Source: Thiotrichaceae bacterium (GTDB lineage Bacteria > Pseudomonadota > Gammaproteobacteria > Thiotrichales > Thiotrichaceae). From it: 5,372 bases of DNA. The stretch lies in contig JALVDG010000034.1 of the NCBI GenBank assembly GCA_027009095.1, positions 1-5,372 on the forward strand, in the 5' to 3' direction. The first letter of the stretch is position 1. Each line of letters starts with the position of its first letter. Under the pieces are notes generated by a model. It searched no databases and had not been told where the DNA came from. It worked only from the letters and a program-made list of their open reading frames with translations. Of the stretch, positions 1 through 5,372 are shown piece by piece. A program made the translations under genes and the position numbers.

Positions 1-1385
1 ACTTCATCAAAAATAAGTGCGGGCAATGTTACTTGTTGCGCGGCTATCATTTGGATGGCGAGAGATATACGCGATAGCTCACCGCCTGATGCTACTTTCA
101 CTAGGGGTTTCAAAGGTTGACCAGGATTTGCACTTACTTCAAACTCAATATGATCCATACCATGCATTGTCATCTGTGCATCTTCTAAAAATTCCACATT
201 GACACGAAAGACACCACCTTGCATCCCTAATGCCTGCATCGCCTCACTCACGCCCTGACTTAACTTCTTTGCCATTTTCTGACGTTTATTGCTCAATATT
301 TTGGCTTTTTTAAGATAAGCCTCGCGCATCTGCTGACATTTAGCTTCAAGCGCATCCAGATCATAATCTTCACCTTCTAAAGCAGCTAATTCTGCACTGA
401 GCGCATTCCACTTGTCATACAATTCTTCTGAACTACTATGATGTTTTCGTGCTAAATGGTGAATAAGCGAGACACGCTTTTCAACCCAATCTAAACGTTC
501 AGGATCAAGCTCTATACTATCTTGATATTGACGTAATAATTCAGTTGCCTCTTGCACCTGAATTTGTGCGCTTAGGAGTAGCTCATACGGCTCGTTAAAA
601 GCGTCATCTAATGCTTTTTGTTGTTCTATATCGACAAGAATATGGCTTAGCTGTGAATAGACTGACTGTTCGTCGTCGTCATATAATTGTAAGATGCTAC
701 GACTTGATGTCTCTATAAGTTGCCCTGCATTTGATAATCTTGCATATTCTTTATCTAAAGATTGCACTTCACCTTCAACAAGCTGTAAATCATTTAACTC
801 TTGCGTCTGAAAACGTAATAAGTCTAATTTAGCTTGATAGTCGCTACTCTGGCTGCTGAGTGCTTCGAGCTTATCATTCACTTGTTTCCATGCCTGATAG
901 GCTTTTTCTACCTGCATCAGCAAACTTTCAGTACCTGCAAAATCATCGAGTAAATCCCGTTGCTTGTCCTTTTTCATTAGTGATTGGTGTTCATGCTGAC
1001 CATGAATTTCAACCAACTGCTCGCCTAATTGTCTTAACATCGTCAAATTAGAAGGAGAGCCATTAATCCATGCGCGTGATTTACCCGTAGCTGAAATCAC
1101 TCGCCGTAAAATACACACATCATCGGTATCTAACGCCTGTTCTTCTAGCCACGCCTTTGCCGTCGGTGCACCACTGACATCAACCGATAACGTTATTTCT
1201 GCCGTATCTGCACCATAACGTACCACGCCGCTATCAGCTCTATCGCCTAGCACTAAGCCAATAGCATCAACCAAAATAGATTTACCCGCCCCCGTTTCAC
1301 CTGTCAAAGCCGTCATCCCTGTTTGTAGCTCAAGGTCTAAGGTTTCGATAATGGCAAAATCACGAATATATATATGCGTTAACAT
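1..1385 (-). CDS. recN: DNA repair protein RecN (5' part; 3' end outside window)
   Basis: RecN is a cytoplasmic SMC-like ATPase that helps in recombinational repair of double-strand breaks. The window carries residues 1-461; the family is usually about 550-560 residues, so roughly 95 C-terminal residues are missing because of the window edge. Visible motifs, in order: N-terminal MLTHIYIRDFAI, Walker A GETGAGKS (29-36), the RecN-typical HGQHEHQ (128-134), a long heptad-like glutamine- and leucine-rich coiled-coil middle (about 145-385), the ABC signature SGGELSR (433-439) and Walker B LIFDE (457-461), with a partial valine codon at the edge as expected for the DEVD continuation. The frame is open from start to edge. 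The ATG at 1385-1383 is preceded by AAGGGG with an 8-base spacer, and the upstream gene stops two bases before it, so the two genes are almost certainly co-transcribed. Identity is very secure. Confidence 0.97.
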   Translation of the reverse strand, partial: MLTHIYIRDFAIIETLDLELQTGMTALTGETGAGKSILVDAIGLVLGDRADSGVVRYGADTAEITLSVDVSGAPTAKAWLEEQALDTDDVCILRRVISATGKSRAWINGSPSNLTMLRQLGEQLVEIHGQHEHQSLMKKDKQRDLLDDFAGTESLLMQVEKAYQAWKQVNDKLEALSSQSSDYQAKLDLLRFQTQELNDLQLVEGEVQSLDKEYARLSNAGQLIETSSRSILQLYDDDEQSVYSQLSHILVDIEQQKALDDAFNEPYELLLSAQIQVQEATELLRQYQDSIELDPERLDWVEKRVSLIHHLARKHHSSSEELYDKWNALSAELAALEGEDYDLDALEAKCQQMREAYLKKAKILSNKRQKMAKKLSQGVSEAMQALGMQGGVFRVNVEFLEDAQMTMHGMDHIEFEVSANPGQPLKPLVKVASGGELSRISLAIQMIAAQQVTLPALIFDE

Positions 1386-1387
1386 TC

Positions 1388-2236
1388 TTACTGCCCCTTA
1401 ATTTCAAATGTACTTGAAGCCCATAAACTTTCCCATACCGCACCTGTTTCTCGCTCGGTATCATCACTCGCTTCGAGCATATGTACCGCATTTAATAGAT
1501 AAACACCTTGCTCACCCGTTGGCACTTTAACTATCCCTTTCTCATCTGTTTTTAAATATTGCTGTAATAGTTTATCTTTTTGACGAATAAACAAGCTCAC
1601 TACGGCATGAGGAAATACTTTACCTTGCCATAATAATTGAGCCTTTAAACTGTCTTTATTTTTATGAGTATAAGGATTATCAAGCATCACCCACTCAAAG
1701 GGGAAGCTCAATACTTTATCTGTACCCTCACCTTTGCCTACTGCAAGCAATGTTTTGGCATAGCGATAAAATACTTCTTTAAAGCCTTTTTCGGGAAGTT
1801 TGCGTTTAGCATGAGCGGCTAATACCCAGTCGATACCTTCTTTTTTAATGAAGTGCTTAAATTTTTCGGCTGTTTTATAGTTTATCACTCGACGAGTAGA
1901 TATATACGAAACTAATTTTAAACCAGAGCTTATGGGCTTTGTCTTAAAAGCGGGCATATCGCCTAAACGAGACTTTACTGCGTAGGTTTTAGATATGCTA
2001 TCAACGGTAGTGGTATATTGAAATTTAATAAAATCACTTGGATTATAAATCTGTGGCTCACCCTTAAAATTTTTCCCTACCTTGATATTAACCGCTATTT
2101 CATCATTTTTATTAACATGATAGCGTACAGGCTCTAGCCAAAACTCATGCGCCATTGCACTACCACACAATGCAAGCAAACACGCTGACAAATATAATCG
2201 TAAAGATAATTTGTGACGCTTAATTTTGTTCGACAT
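1388..2236 (-). CDS. Exported DUF4198 family protein, possible periplasmic metal-binding protein
   Basis: A 282-residue protein with a clear signal peptide: basic start (KIKRHK), hydrophobic core (about 14-25) and an AMA cleavage site at 27-29, giving a predicted mature protein that begins HEFWLEP. That start, together with a C-terminal half reading LLWQGK (201-206), a TDEKG turn (230-234), AVHM (250-253) and WESLWASSTFE (268-278), is characteristic of DUF4198 (Pfam PF10670), a family of secreted, Ig-like proteins once annotated as nickel-uptake-related. The exact role is not established; nickel, cobalt or copper handling in the periplasm is an inference. It is transcribed away from the HupE/UreJ-like gene across a 39-bp gap and lies two bases upstream of recN. 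The start is supported by AGG five bases before the ATG, although the ribosome site is weak. C19 sits in a lipobox-like LSAC, but too little hydrophobic sequence precedes it for lipoprotein export. Confidence 0.85.
   Translation of the reverse strand: MSNKIKRHKLSLRLYLSACLLALCGSAMAHEFWLEPVRYHVNKNDEIAVNIKVGKNFKGEPQIYNPSDFIKFQYTTTVDSISKTYAVKSRLGDMPAFKTKPISSGLKLVSYISTRRVINYKTAEKFKHFIKKEGIDWVLAAHAKRKLPEKGFKEVFYRYAKTLLAVGKGEGTDKVLSFPFEWVMLDNPYTHKNKDSLKAQLLWQGKVFPHAVVSLFIRQKDKLLQQYLKTDEKGIVKVPTGEQGVYLLNAVHMLEASDDTERETGAVWESLWASSTFEIKGQ
1394..1400 (-). promoter_or_regulatory. Shine-Dalgarno site of recN, inside the upstream gene
   Basis: Read on the minus strand this is TAAGGGG, ending 8 bases before the recN ATG. 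It lies within the last codons of the DUF4198 gene, whose TAA (1390-1388) is followed by only two bases before ATG. This arrangement supports the chosen recN start and suggests translational coupling between the two genes. Confidence 0.75.
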
Positions 2237-2239
2237 AAT
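2211..2239 (+). promoter_or_regulatory. Candidate sigma70 promoter for the HupE/UreJ-like gene
   Basis: TTGTGA at 2211-2216 and CATAAT at 2234-2239 are separated by 17 bases, the ideal spacing; the boxes match the consensus at 4/6 and 5/6 positions. Transcription would begin near 2246, leaving a leader of about 30 bases before the ATG at 2276. The -35 box lies inside the first codons of the divergent DUF4198 gene, and the -10 box covers that gene's start codon. This is read by eye and not tested. Confidence 0.45.
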
Positions 2240-2275
2240 AGCCTGCCATTCTCCGTCTAAATCTAAATTCCTGCT

Positions 2276-3412
2276 ATGAATATCAATGTATTGCTATTAA
2301 CAATCATACTGCTTATTTCCAGTGCCTTTAGTAGCTTACAAGCCCACGAAATACGTCCTGCCATTATTGATATTACGCTAGAAGAAAATCAACAATATCG
2401 CATTGATATACGCCTTAACCTCGAGGCGATGATCGCGCAAATAAACCCTCAGCATAAGGATACAAAAGAGGCTAAAAATGCCAGTGACTACGATGCCTTG
2501 CGTTTACTGTCTGCTGATGATTTAAAACAAAAACTGCAACAATTTAAAGGTCATTTACTACAAGGTATTACGTTGCTAGCAGACAATCAGCCGCAAAATC
2601 TTACGCTCAGTAAAGCGAATATTCCCGAGGTTGGCGATACTGATCTCGCCCGTGATAGTAACATTATTTTAACGGGACAACTGCCCCCAAACACACAAGA
2701 AATAAGCTGGGCATGGAGCAAAGACTTCGGTGCAAACGTTATCCGAGTTAGCACACCGAGCAAACCCGACCTGTATACCGCCTATCTACAAAATGGCAAA
2801 GCCAGTGGTGCAATTAATATTGGTAATAAAAAAAGCAAAGCCCAGTCAAAATTAGATGTTTTTAGTAACTACGTTGGCATAGGTTTTCTACACATACTCC
2901 CTAAAGGTTTAGATCATATTTTATTTGTTGTCGGATTATTCCTACTTAGCGTAAAAATACGTCCTCTACTCCTACAAATCACCAGTTTTACCCTAGCTCA
3001 TAGCATCACCTTAGCACTTGGTATGCTCGGTGTAATACAAATTCCCGCGAGTATTGTAGAGCCTCTCATAGCTGCCTCAATCATCTATGTTGCTATCGAA
3101 AATATATACTCCGATAAGCTCTTTATCTGGCGACCTGTTATTGTTTTTTTGTTTGGATTATTACATGGCTTAGGTTTCTCTAGTGTACTTGCAGAGATAG
3201 GGCTATCGTCACAATATTTTGTTACAGGCTTAATTGCATTTAATGTTGGTGTAGAGCTAGGGCAGCTAACCGTTATTGGACTATGCTTTTTAACCGTGGG
3301 CTTTTGGTTTCGACATAAACCTTGGTATCGTCGCCGTATTAGTAACCCTGCCTCGACCGCTATTGCTGTTATTGCAACGTATTGGTTGATAGAGAGAACA
3401 CTTTTGACTTGA
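2276..3412 (+). CDS. HupE/UreJ family membrane protein (putative metal transporter)
   Basis: A 378-residue inner-membrane protein of the longer HupE/UreJ type. A signal peptide (1-23, ending SLQA) is followed by HEIRPA (24-29), a periplasmic domain to about residue 195, and six likely membrane segments at about 198-225, 229-253, 259-276, 285-307, 313-345 and 357-376. Family motifs are intact: H206-x-x-P-x-G-x-D213-H214 in the first segment, FTLAHS (238-243), E275-N276, FGLLHG (293-298) and NVGVELGQ (323-330). HupE and UreJ proteins are linked to nickel (or cobalt) uptake for hydrogenase or urease; no such enzyme gene is in this window, so the substrate is unknown. The start is fixed because an in-frame stop (2264-2266) lies just upstream, but no clear Shine-Dalgarno sequence precedes the ATG. 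It heads a plus-strand series, with the peroxiredoxin gene 30 bases downstream, and is divergent from the DUF4198 gene. Confidence 0.88.
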   Translation: MNINVLLLTIILLISSAFSSLQAHEIRPAIIDITLEENQQYRIDIRLNLEAMIAQINPQHKDTKEAKNASDYDALRLLSADDLKQKLQQFKGHLLQGITLLADNQPQNLTLSKANIPEVGDTDLARDSNIILTGQLPPNTQEISWAWSKDFGANVIRVSTPSKPDLYTAYLQNGKASGAINIGNKKSKAQSKLDVFSNYVGIGFLHILPKGLDHILFVVGLFLLSVKIRPLLLQITSFTLAHSITLALGMLGVIQIPASIVEPLIAASIIYVAIENIYSDKLFIWRPVIVFLFGLLHGLGFSSVLAEIGLSSQYFVTGLIAFNVGVELGQLTVIGLCFLTVGFWFRHKPWYRRRISNPASTAIAVIATYWLIERTLLT

Positions 3413-3442
3413 TACATTTTAATTAACAAACAGGATTTCCTT

Positions 3443-3916
3443 ATGGCAGTTAAAACAGGCGACAAGATTCCCTATTTCACCTTAAATGATCAGAATGGTA
3501 AGCCATTTGCAATCGAGAAGTTGATCGGTAAAAAAAACTTAGTGATTTATTTTTACCCTAAAGATGAGACTTCTATTTGTACCGCTGAGGCGGAAGGTTT
3601 TCGTGATGAGTCTGCTAGTTTTAAAGGGCTTGGTGCTGCGATTATTGGCATTAGCTCTGACAGTGTTGAGAGCCATCAAAAATTTGCGGCTAATCATCAA
3701 CTTCCCTTTACGCTATTAAGTGATCCCGAAAAGGAGGTACAAACCTTATTTGCAGTACCCAAAGATCTACTTGGTATGCTACCTGGGCGAACAACATATA
3801 TCATCAATAAGAAAGGAATTGTTATTCATATTTTTGACCATGCTTTTTCTGCAAATAAGCATGTGGTTGCCGCATTAAAATCATTGCAAAAAGAACAATC
3901 AGATCAAAAAAAATAA
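3443..3916 (+). CDS. PrxQ/BCP-like peroxiredoxin, single cysteine
   Basis: A 157-residue cytoplasmic thiol peroxidase of the AhpC/TSA fold, near the usual length for bacterioferritin-comigratory protein (Bcp/PrxQ). It should reduce hydrogen peroxide or organic hydroperoxides. The active site PKDETSIC (39-46) fits PxxxTxxC, with C46 as peroxidatic cysteine. GISSDSVESHQKFA (69-82) and LLSDPE (91-96) are standard for the family, and R116 in PGRTTYIIN is the probable active-site arginine. Unlike E. coli Bcp there is no cysteine five residues after the peroxidatic one (E51 instead), and C46 is the only cysteine in the protein, so it should act as a 1-Cys enzyme that needs an external thiol. AGGA at 3432-3435, seven bases before the ATG, supports the start. 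It lies 30 bases after the HupE/UreJ-like gene and 44 bases before a GST-like gene, probably in one transcript. The coding end contains an A8 run (3906-3913). Confidence 0.95.
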   Translation: MAVKTGDKIPYFTLNDQNGKPFAIEKLIGKKNLVIYFYPKDETSICTAEAEGFRDESASFKGLGAAIIGISSDSVESHQKFAANHQLPFTLLSDPEKEVQTLFAVPKDLLGMLPGRTTYIINKKGIVIHIFDHAFSANKHVVAALKSLQKEQSDQKK

Positions 3917-3960
3917 TGTTAGAATAATCGCTACTCTAAAACTACAGATCTCCCCCTATT

Positions 3961-4635
3961 ATGTTGACACTTTATCAGTTTAGTTCTTGCCCTTTTTGTT
4001 GGAAGGTTAGGGCATTGTTAAATTATACCAAACAACCTTTTAAGACCGTAGAAGTCACACCTTTTAGTACGCCTGAATTGGACTTTACTGAGCATAAAAA
4101 AGTACCTGTACTAAAAGATGATGACAAAATAATCGTCGAGTCCACAACCATTATTGAGTACATTAATACACATTATACCAAGCTACCCGTCAGTGATAAT
4201 GCGAAGCAATGGACTACCTGGGTTGATAGTACCCTCGTACATTATTTACCACCGTTAATTCATCCTAATTTTCGTACCTCTTTCCGTAATTTTGCCTTTA
4301 TTATGCAAAAGGGACAATTTAATTGGTTTAAAGGAAATCTTATCCGTTTAATGGGGTCTTTAGTAATGCCACGAGTGGCAACTAAAATGAAAGCTAAGCA
4401 CAATATAGAGGATGTAAAAAAAGAGTTCTTACAAGCGATTGATCATTGGGTTGATAATGGTCTATCAGGAAAACAATTTTTTGGTGGTGATAATAAACCC
4501 GATTTTATTGATTGTAGCGTCTTCGGAGTACTACGTTCAGGCGATCAACTTGGCATTATTGACCTAGCAAAATCTCATAATGCCAACTTTGCGAAATGGT
4601 ATGATGCTTGTTATCCATTAATGAATGGAGAGTGA
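3961..4635 (+). CDS. Glutathione S-transferase / glutaredoxin-like protein (prostaglandin E synthase 2-like)
   Basis: A 224-residue soluble protein with an N-terminal glutaredoxin-like thioredoxin fold (about 1-72) and an all-helical GST C-terminal domain (about 80-222). Visible features are the redox motif CPFC (10-13) followed by KVRALL, the cis-proline segment KVPVL (47-51) and the E60-S61 pair that in GSTs contacts the glutathione gamma-glutamyl group. Near the C-terminus FFGGDNKPDFIDCSVFGVLR (173-192) includes the aspartate-containing N-capping region of GSTs. The order CPFC-x-KVRA and the ending GGxxKPxxxDxxVxGVLR recall mitochondrial prostaglandin E synthase 2 (PTGES2) and its bacterial relatives; a prostaglandin role is not implied here. 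A glutathione-dependent thiol function is inferred, with the upstream single-cysteine peroxiredoxin as a possible client. No clear Shine-Dalgarno sequence precedes the ATG, but the start agrees with the beginning of the fold. Confidence 0.86.
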   Translation: MLTLYQFSSCPFCWKVRALLNYTKQPFKTVEVTPFSTPELDFTEHKKVPVLKDDDKIIVESTTIIEYINTHYTKLPVSDNAKQWTTWVDSTLVHYLPPLIHPNFRTSFRNFAFIMQKGQFNWFKGNLIRLMGSLVMPRVATKMKAKHNIEDVKKEFLQAIDHWVDNGLSGKQFFGGDNKPDFIDCSVFGVLRSGDQLGIIDLAKSHNANFAKWYDACYPLMNGE

Positions 4636-4704
4636 TTATTCAGTGTTACCAGTAGCCGCTCAGATTGTACTCTATTTTATTCGAGCTCGAGGCAAGAGGG
4701 CGGA

Positions 4705-4720
4705 ATTTATGCGTATAAAT
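4705..4720. repeat. Perfect inverted repeat, 6-bp arms, 4-base loop
   Basis: ATTTAT, then GCGT, then ATAAAT. The arms are exactly complementary. There is no T-run after it, so it is not a standard terminator. It lies inside the larger nested structure of this gap. Confidence 0.7.
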
Positions 4721-4722
4721 GA

Positions 4723-4758
4723 GCACTTTTAACGTAAAAATAGGACAAAATAAAGTGC
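4723..4758. repeat. Inverted repeat GCACTTT/AAAGTGC with 22-base loop
   Basis: GCACTTT at 4723-4729 is exactly complementary to AAAGTGC at 4752-4758. A second copy of the right arm, AAAAGTGC at 4790-4797, contains the GTG start codon of the next gene and can pair with GCACTTTT (4723-4730) over eight bases. The two pairings exclude each other. Confidence 0.65.
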
Positions 4759-4779
4759 GAGCCGAGTAGTTTACCAAAC

Positions 4780-4785
4780 AGGAGG
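4780..4785 (+). promoter_or_regulatory. Strong Shine-Dalgarno site for the GTG-started gene
   Basis: AGGAGG ends eight bases before the GTG at 4794. It is the best ribosome-binding site in the window and decides the start of the last gene: an in-frame TAA at 4788-4790 rules out anything further upstream, and no in-frame ATG follows nearby. Confidence 0.85.
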
Positions 4786-4793
4786 ACTAAAAA

Positions 4794-5372
4794 GTGCAAT
4801 ATTATTTCTCATTTTATAAACACAGCAAGCTTTTTTATAGCCTCTGCTTATCTGTACTTTTAATCCCCTCCTGTTTTGCAAGCAATACTTCTGATGACAC
4901 ACCAATAAATGCGCTTAAATCATTTTATCAATTAATATCGCAACACAAGTGCAAAGAGGCTATCAAACTACGCCCCAACTACACCTTAGAGCGATGCGAA
5001 AAAATAACAAAAACACATATCCATAAGCTAAGTACAGAGCTAAGCGATGACAAAAATGCCGTCTTGCTACTCGAGTTAGATTCATTTGTTAATAATAAAA
5101 AGAACTATTTCTTTGGCTATGTGAAATTAAGCAAAAAACAAGGAAAATGGCTTATTGTAGGTCCTTTTAAAAATAGAGAAGACTATTGGCTAGATGAGTA
5201 TGTTACTGCCTATGTTCCAGAAGGCATTAAAGGTTTATCTGCCAAAGAAAAAGAGAAAAAATTTGCCCCTCCCCCTATAAAAAAATATAACCCAGAACAA
5301 ACTCCTACACCCATCGAAGAAGAGCAGTACAAGCAAACAGTAATACCTACAAAAATTCCACCACAAAAAGCT
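4794..5372 (+). CDS. Secreted protein of unknown function, proline-rich tail (3' end outside window)
   Basis: The first 193 codons of a gene with a GTG start; the frame is open to the right edge. The protein begins with a signal peptide: basic KHSK (9-12), hydrophobic core (about 13-24) and a likely cleavage after CFA (27-29). A compact domain follows (about 36-142), beginning ALKSFYQLIS and including the segments RPNYTLERC (60-68), LLLELDSF (91-98), GYVKLSKKQGKWLIVGPF (108-125) and EDYWLDEYV (129-137). The alternating helix and strand pattern suggests an NTF2-like or cystatin-like fold, but this is inference. C53 and C68 could form a periplasmic disulfide. From about residue 150 the sequence becomes rich in lysine, glutamate and proline (PPPIKKY, TPTPIEEE, IPTKIPPQK), typical of a linker to another, unseen domain. 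I do not recognise the family. A cell-envelope enzyme such as an L,D-transpeptidase further on is one possibility only. IPSC at 24-27 is a poor lipobox. Confidence 0.78.
   Translation, partial: MQYYFSFYKHSKLFYSLCLSVLLIPSCFASNTSDDTPINALKSFYQLISQHKCKEAIKLRPNYTLERCEKITKTHIHKLSTELSDDKNAVLLLELDSFVNNKKNYFFGYVKLSKKQGKWLIVGPFKNREDYWLDEYVTAYVPEGIKGLSAKEKEKKFAPPPIKKYNPEQTPTPIEEEQYKQTVIPTKIPPQKA

Larger units (their letters stand above)
4636..4793. other. Repeat-rich intergenic leader region
   Basis: This 158-bp gap between the GST-like gene and the last gene holds no ORF of note and no convincing rho-independent terminator. Its right half contains several nested complementary segments: TACTC (4668-4672) with GAGTA (4764-4768), GCTC (4685-4688) with GAGC (4759-4762), an ATTTAT/ATAAAT hairpin (4705-4720), and GCACTTT with AAAGTGC (4723-4758). 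There is also the 10-base palindrome TCGAGCTCGA (4681-4690). Together these could fold as a branched RNA, or they may mark a dispersed intergenic repeat. TATAAA at 4714-4719 resembles a -10 box but has no matching -35 box. Confidence 0.5.

Noticed and set aside
17..202. Short plus-strand open frame
   Set aside because: It is antisense to the conserved ATPase motifs of recN and has no features of its own.
860..1051. Short plus-strand open frame
   Set aside because: It is antisense to recN around HGQHEHQ; a shadow of the real gene.
2165..2185. Lipobox-like LSAC at residues 16-19 of the DUF4198 protein
   Set aside because: Only about five hydrophobic residues separate R13 from the cysteine, too few for a lipoprotein signal; AMA-H further on is a better signal peptidase I site.
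2220..2249. Minus-strand micro-ORF (nine codons plus stop) overlapping the DUF4198 start in another frame
   Set aside because: Its GGAG lies only one base from the ATG, too close for a working ribosome site, and nothing suggests a leader peptide.
2260..2286. Minus-strand promoter TTGATA-N15-TAGATT for the DUF4198 gene
   Set aside because: The spacing is too short and the -10 box is weak. A promoter must lie near here, but this placement is not convincing.
3085..3465. A 126-codon open frame on the minus strand
   Set aside because: It lies almost wholly opposite the HupE/UreJ-like gene, whose membrane motifs are intact, and its translation has no recognisable domain or membrane pattern. It is a shadow frame.
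3906..3913. A8 run as a programmed frameshift site at the end of the peroxiredoxin gene
   Set aside because: It lies three codons from the stop, in the non-conserved tail, and no downstream stimulatory structure or meaningful extension is seen.
4636..4680. Terminator after the GST-like gene
   Set aside because: No GC-rich stem followed by a T-run is present, so read-through into the last gene cannot be excluded.
4714..4719. TATAAA as a -10 box for the last gene
   Set aside because: The sequence 17 bases upstream (GGCAAG) bears no likeness to a -35 box, and the TATAAA is part of the hairpin arm.

Overview
The window looks like a chromosomal stretch from a moderately AT-rich gammaproteobacterium. 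The RecN sequence is of ordinary gammaproteobacterial type, both exported proteins next to it have Gram-negative-style signal peptides, and the glutaredoxin-like GST resembles the mitochondrial prostaglandin E synthase 2 group. I cannot name a genus. No tRNA, rRNA, CRISPR array, insertion sequence or phage gene is visible.

Layout, left to right. Bases 1-1385 (minus strand) hold the first 461 codons of recN, the SMC-like DNA-repair ATPase; its 3' end lies outside the window. Only two bases upstream of its start ends a minus-strand gene (1388-2236) for an exported DUF4198 protein. A 39-bp divergent gap separates that gene from a plus-strand series: a HupE/UreJ-type membrane protein (2276-3412), a PrxQ/BCP-like peroxiredoxin with a single cysteine (3443-3916), and a CPFC-containing GST/glutaredoxin-like protein (3961-4635). 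A 158-bp gap rich in inverted repeats (4636-4793) then leads to the start of a secreted protein of unknown function (4794-5372), which runs off the right edge.

How the genes may fit together. The two divergent genes look like one periplasm/inner-membrane module: family knowledge links HupE/UreJ, and more loosely DUF4198, to transition-metal uptake. Both predicted mature proteins begin with His-Glu straight after signal peptidase cleavage, which suggests metal binding. The peroxiredoxin and GST-like genes form a thiol-redox pair, and the missing resolving cysteine of the peroxiredoxin makes an external thiol partner plausible. recN is the distal gene of the minus-strand pair, and I see no SOS box near it. 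Nothing here amounts to a clearly new system. The points most worth a second look are the paired N-terminal histidines, the single-cysteine peroxiredoxin beside a CPFC protein, the operon position of recN, and the repeat-rich leader before the last gene, where one arm can pair with the GTG start region.
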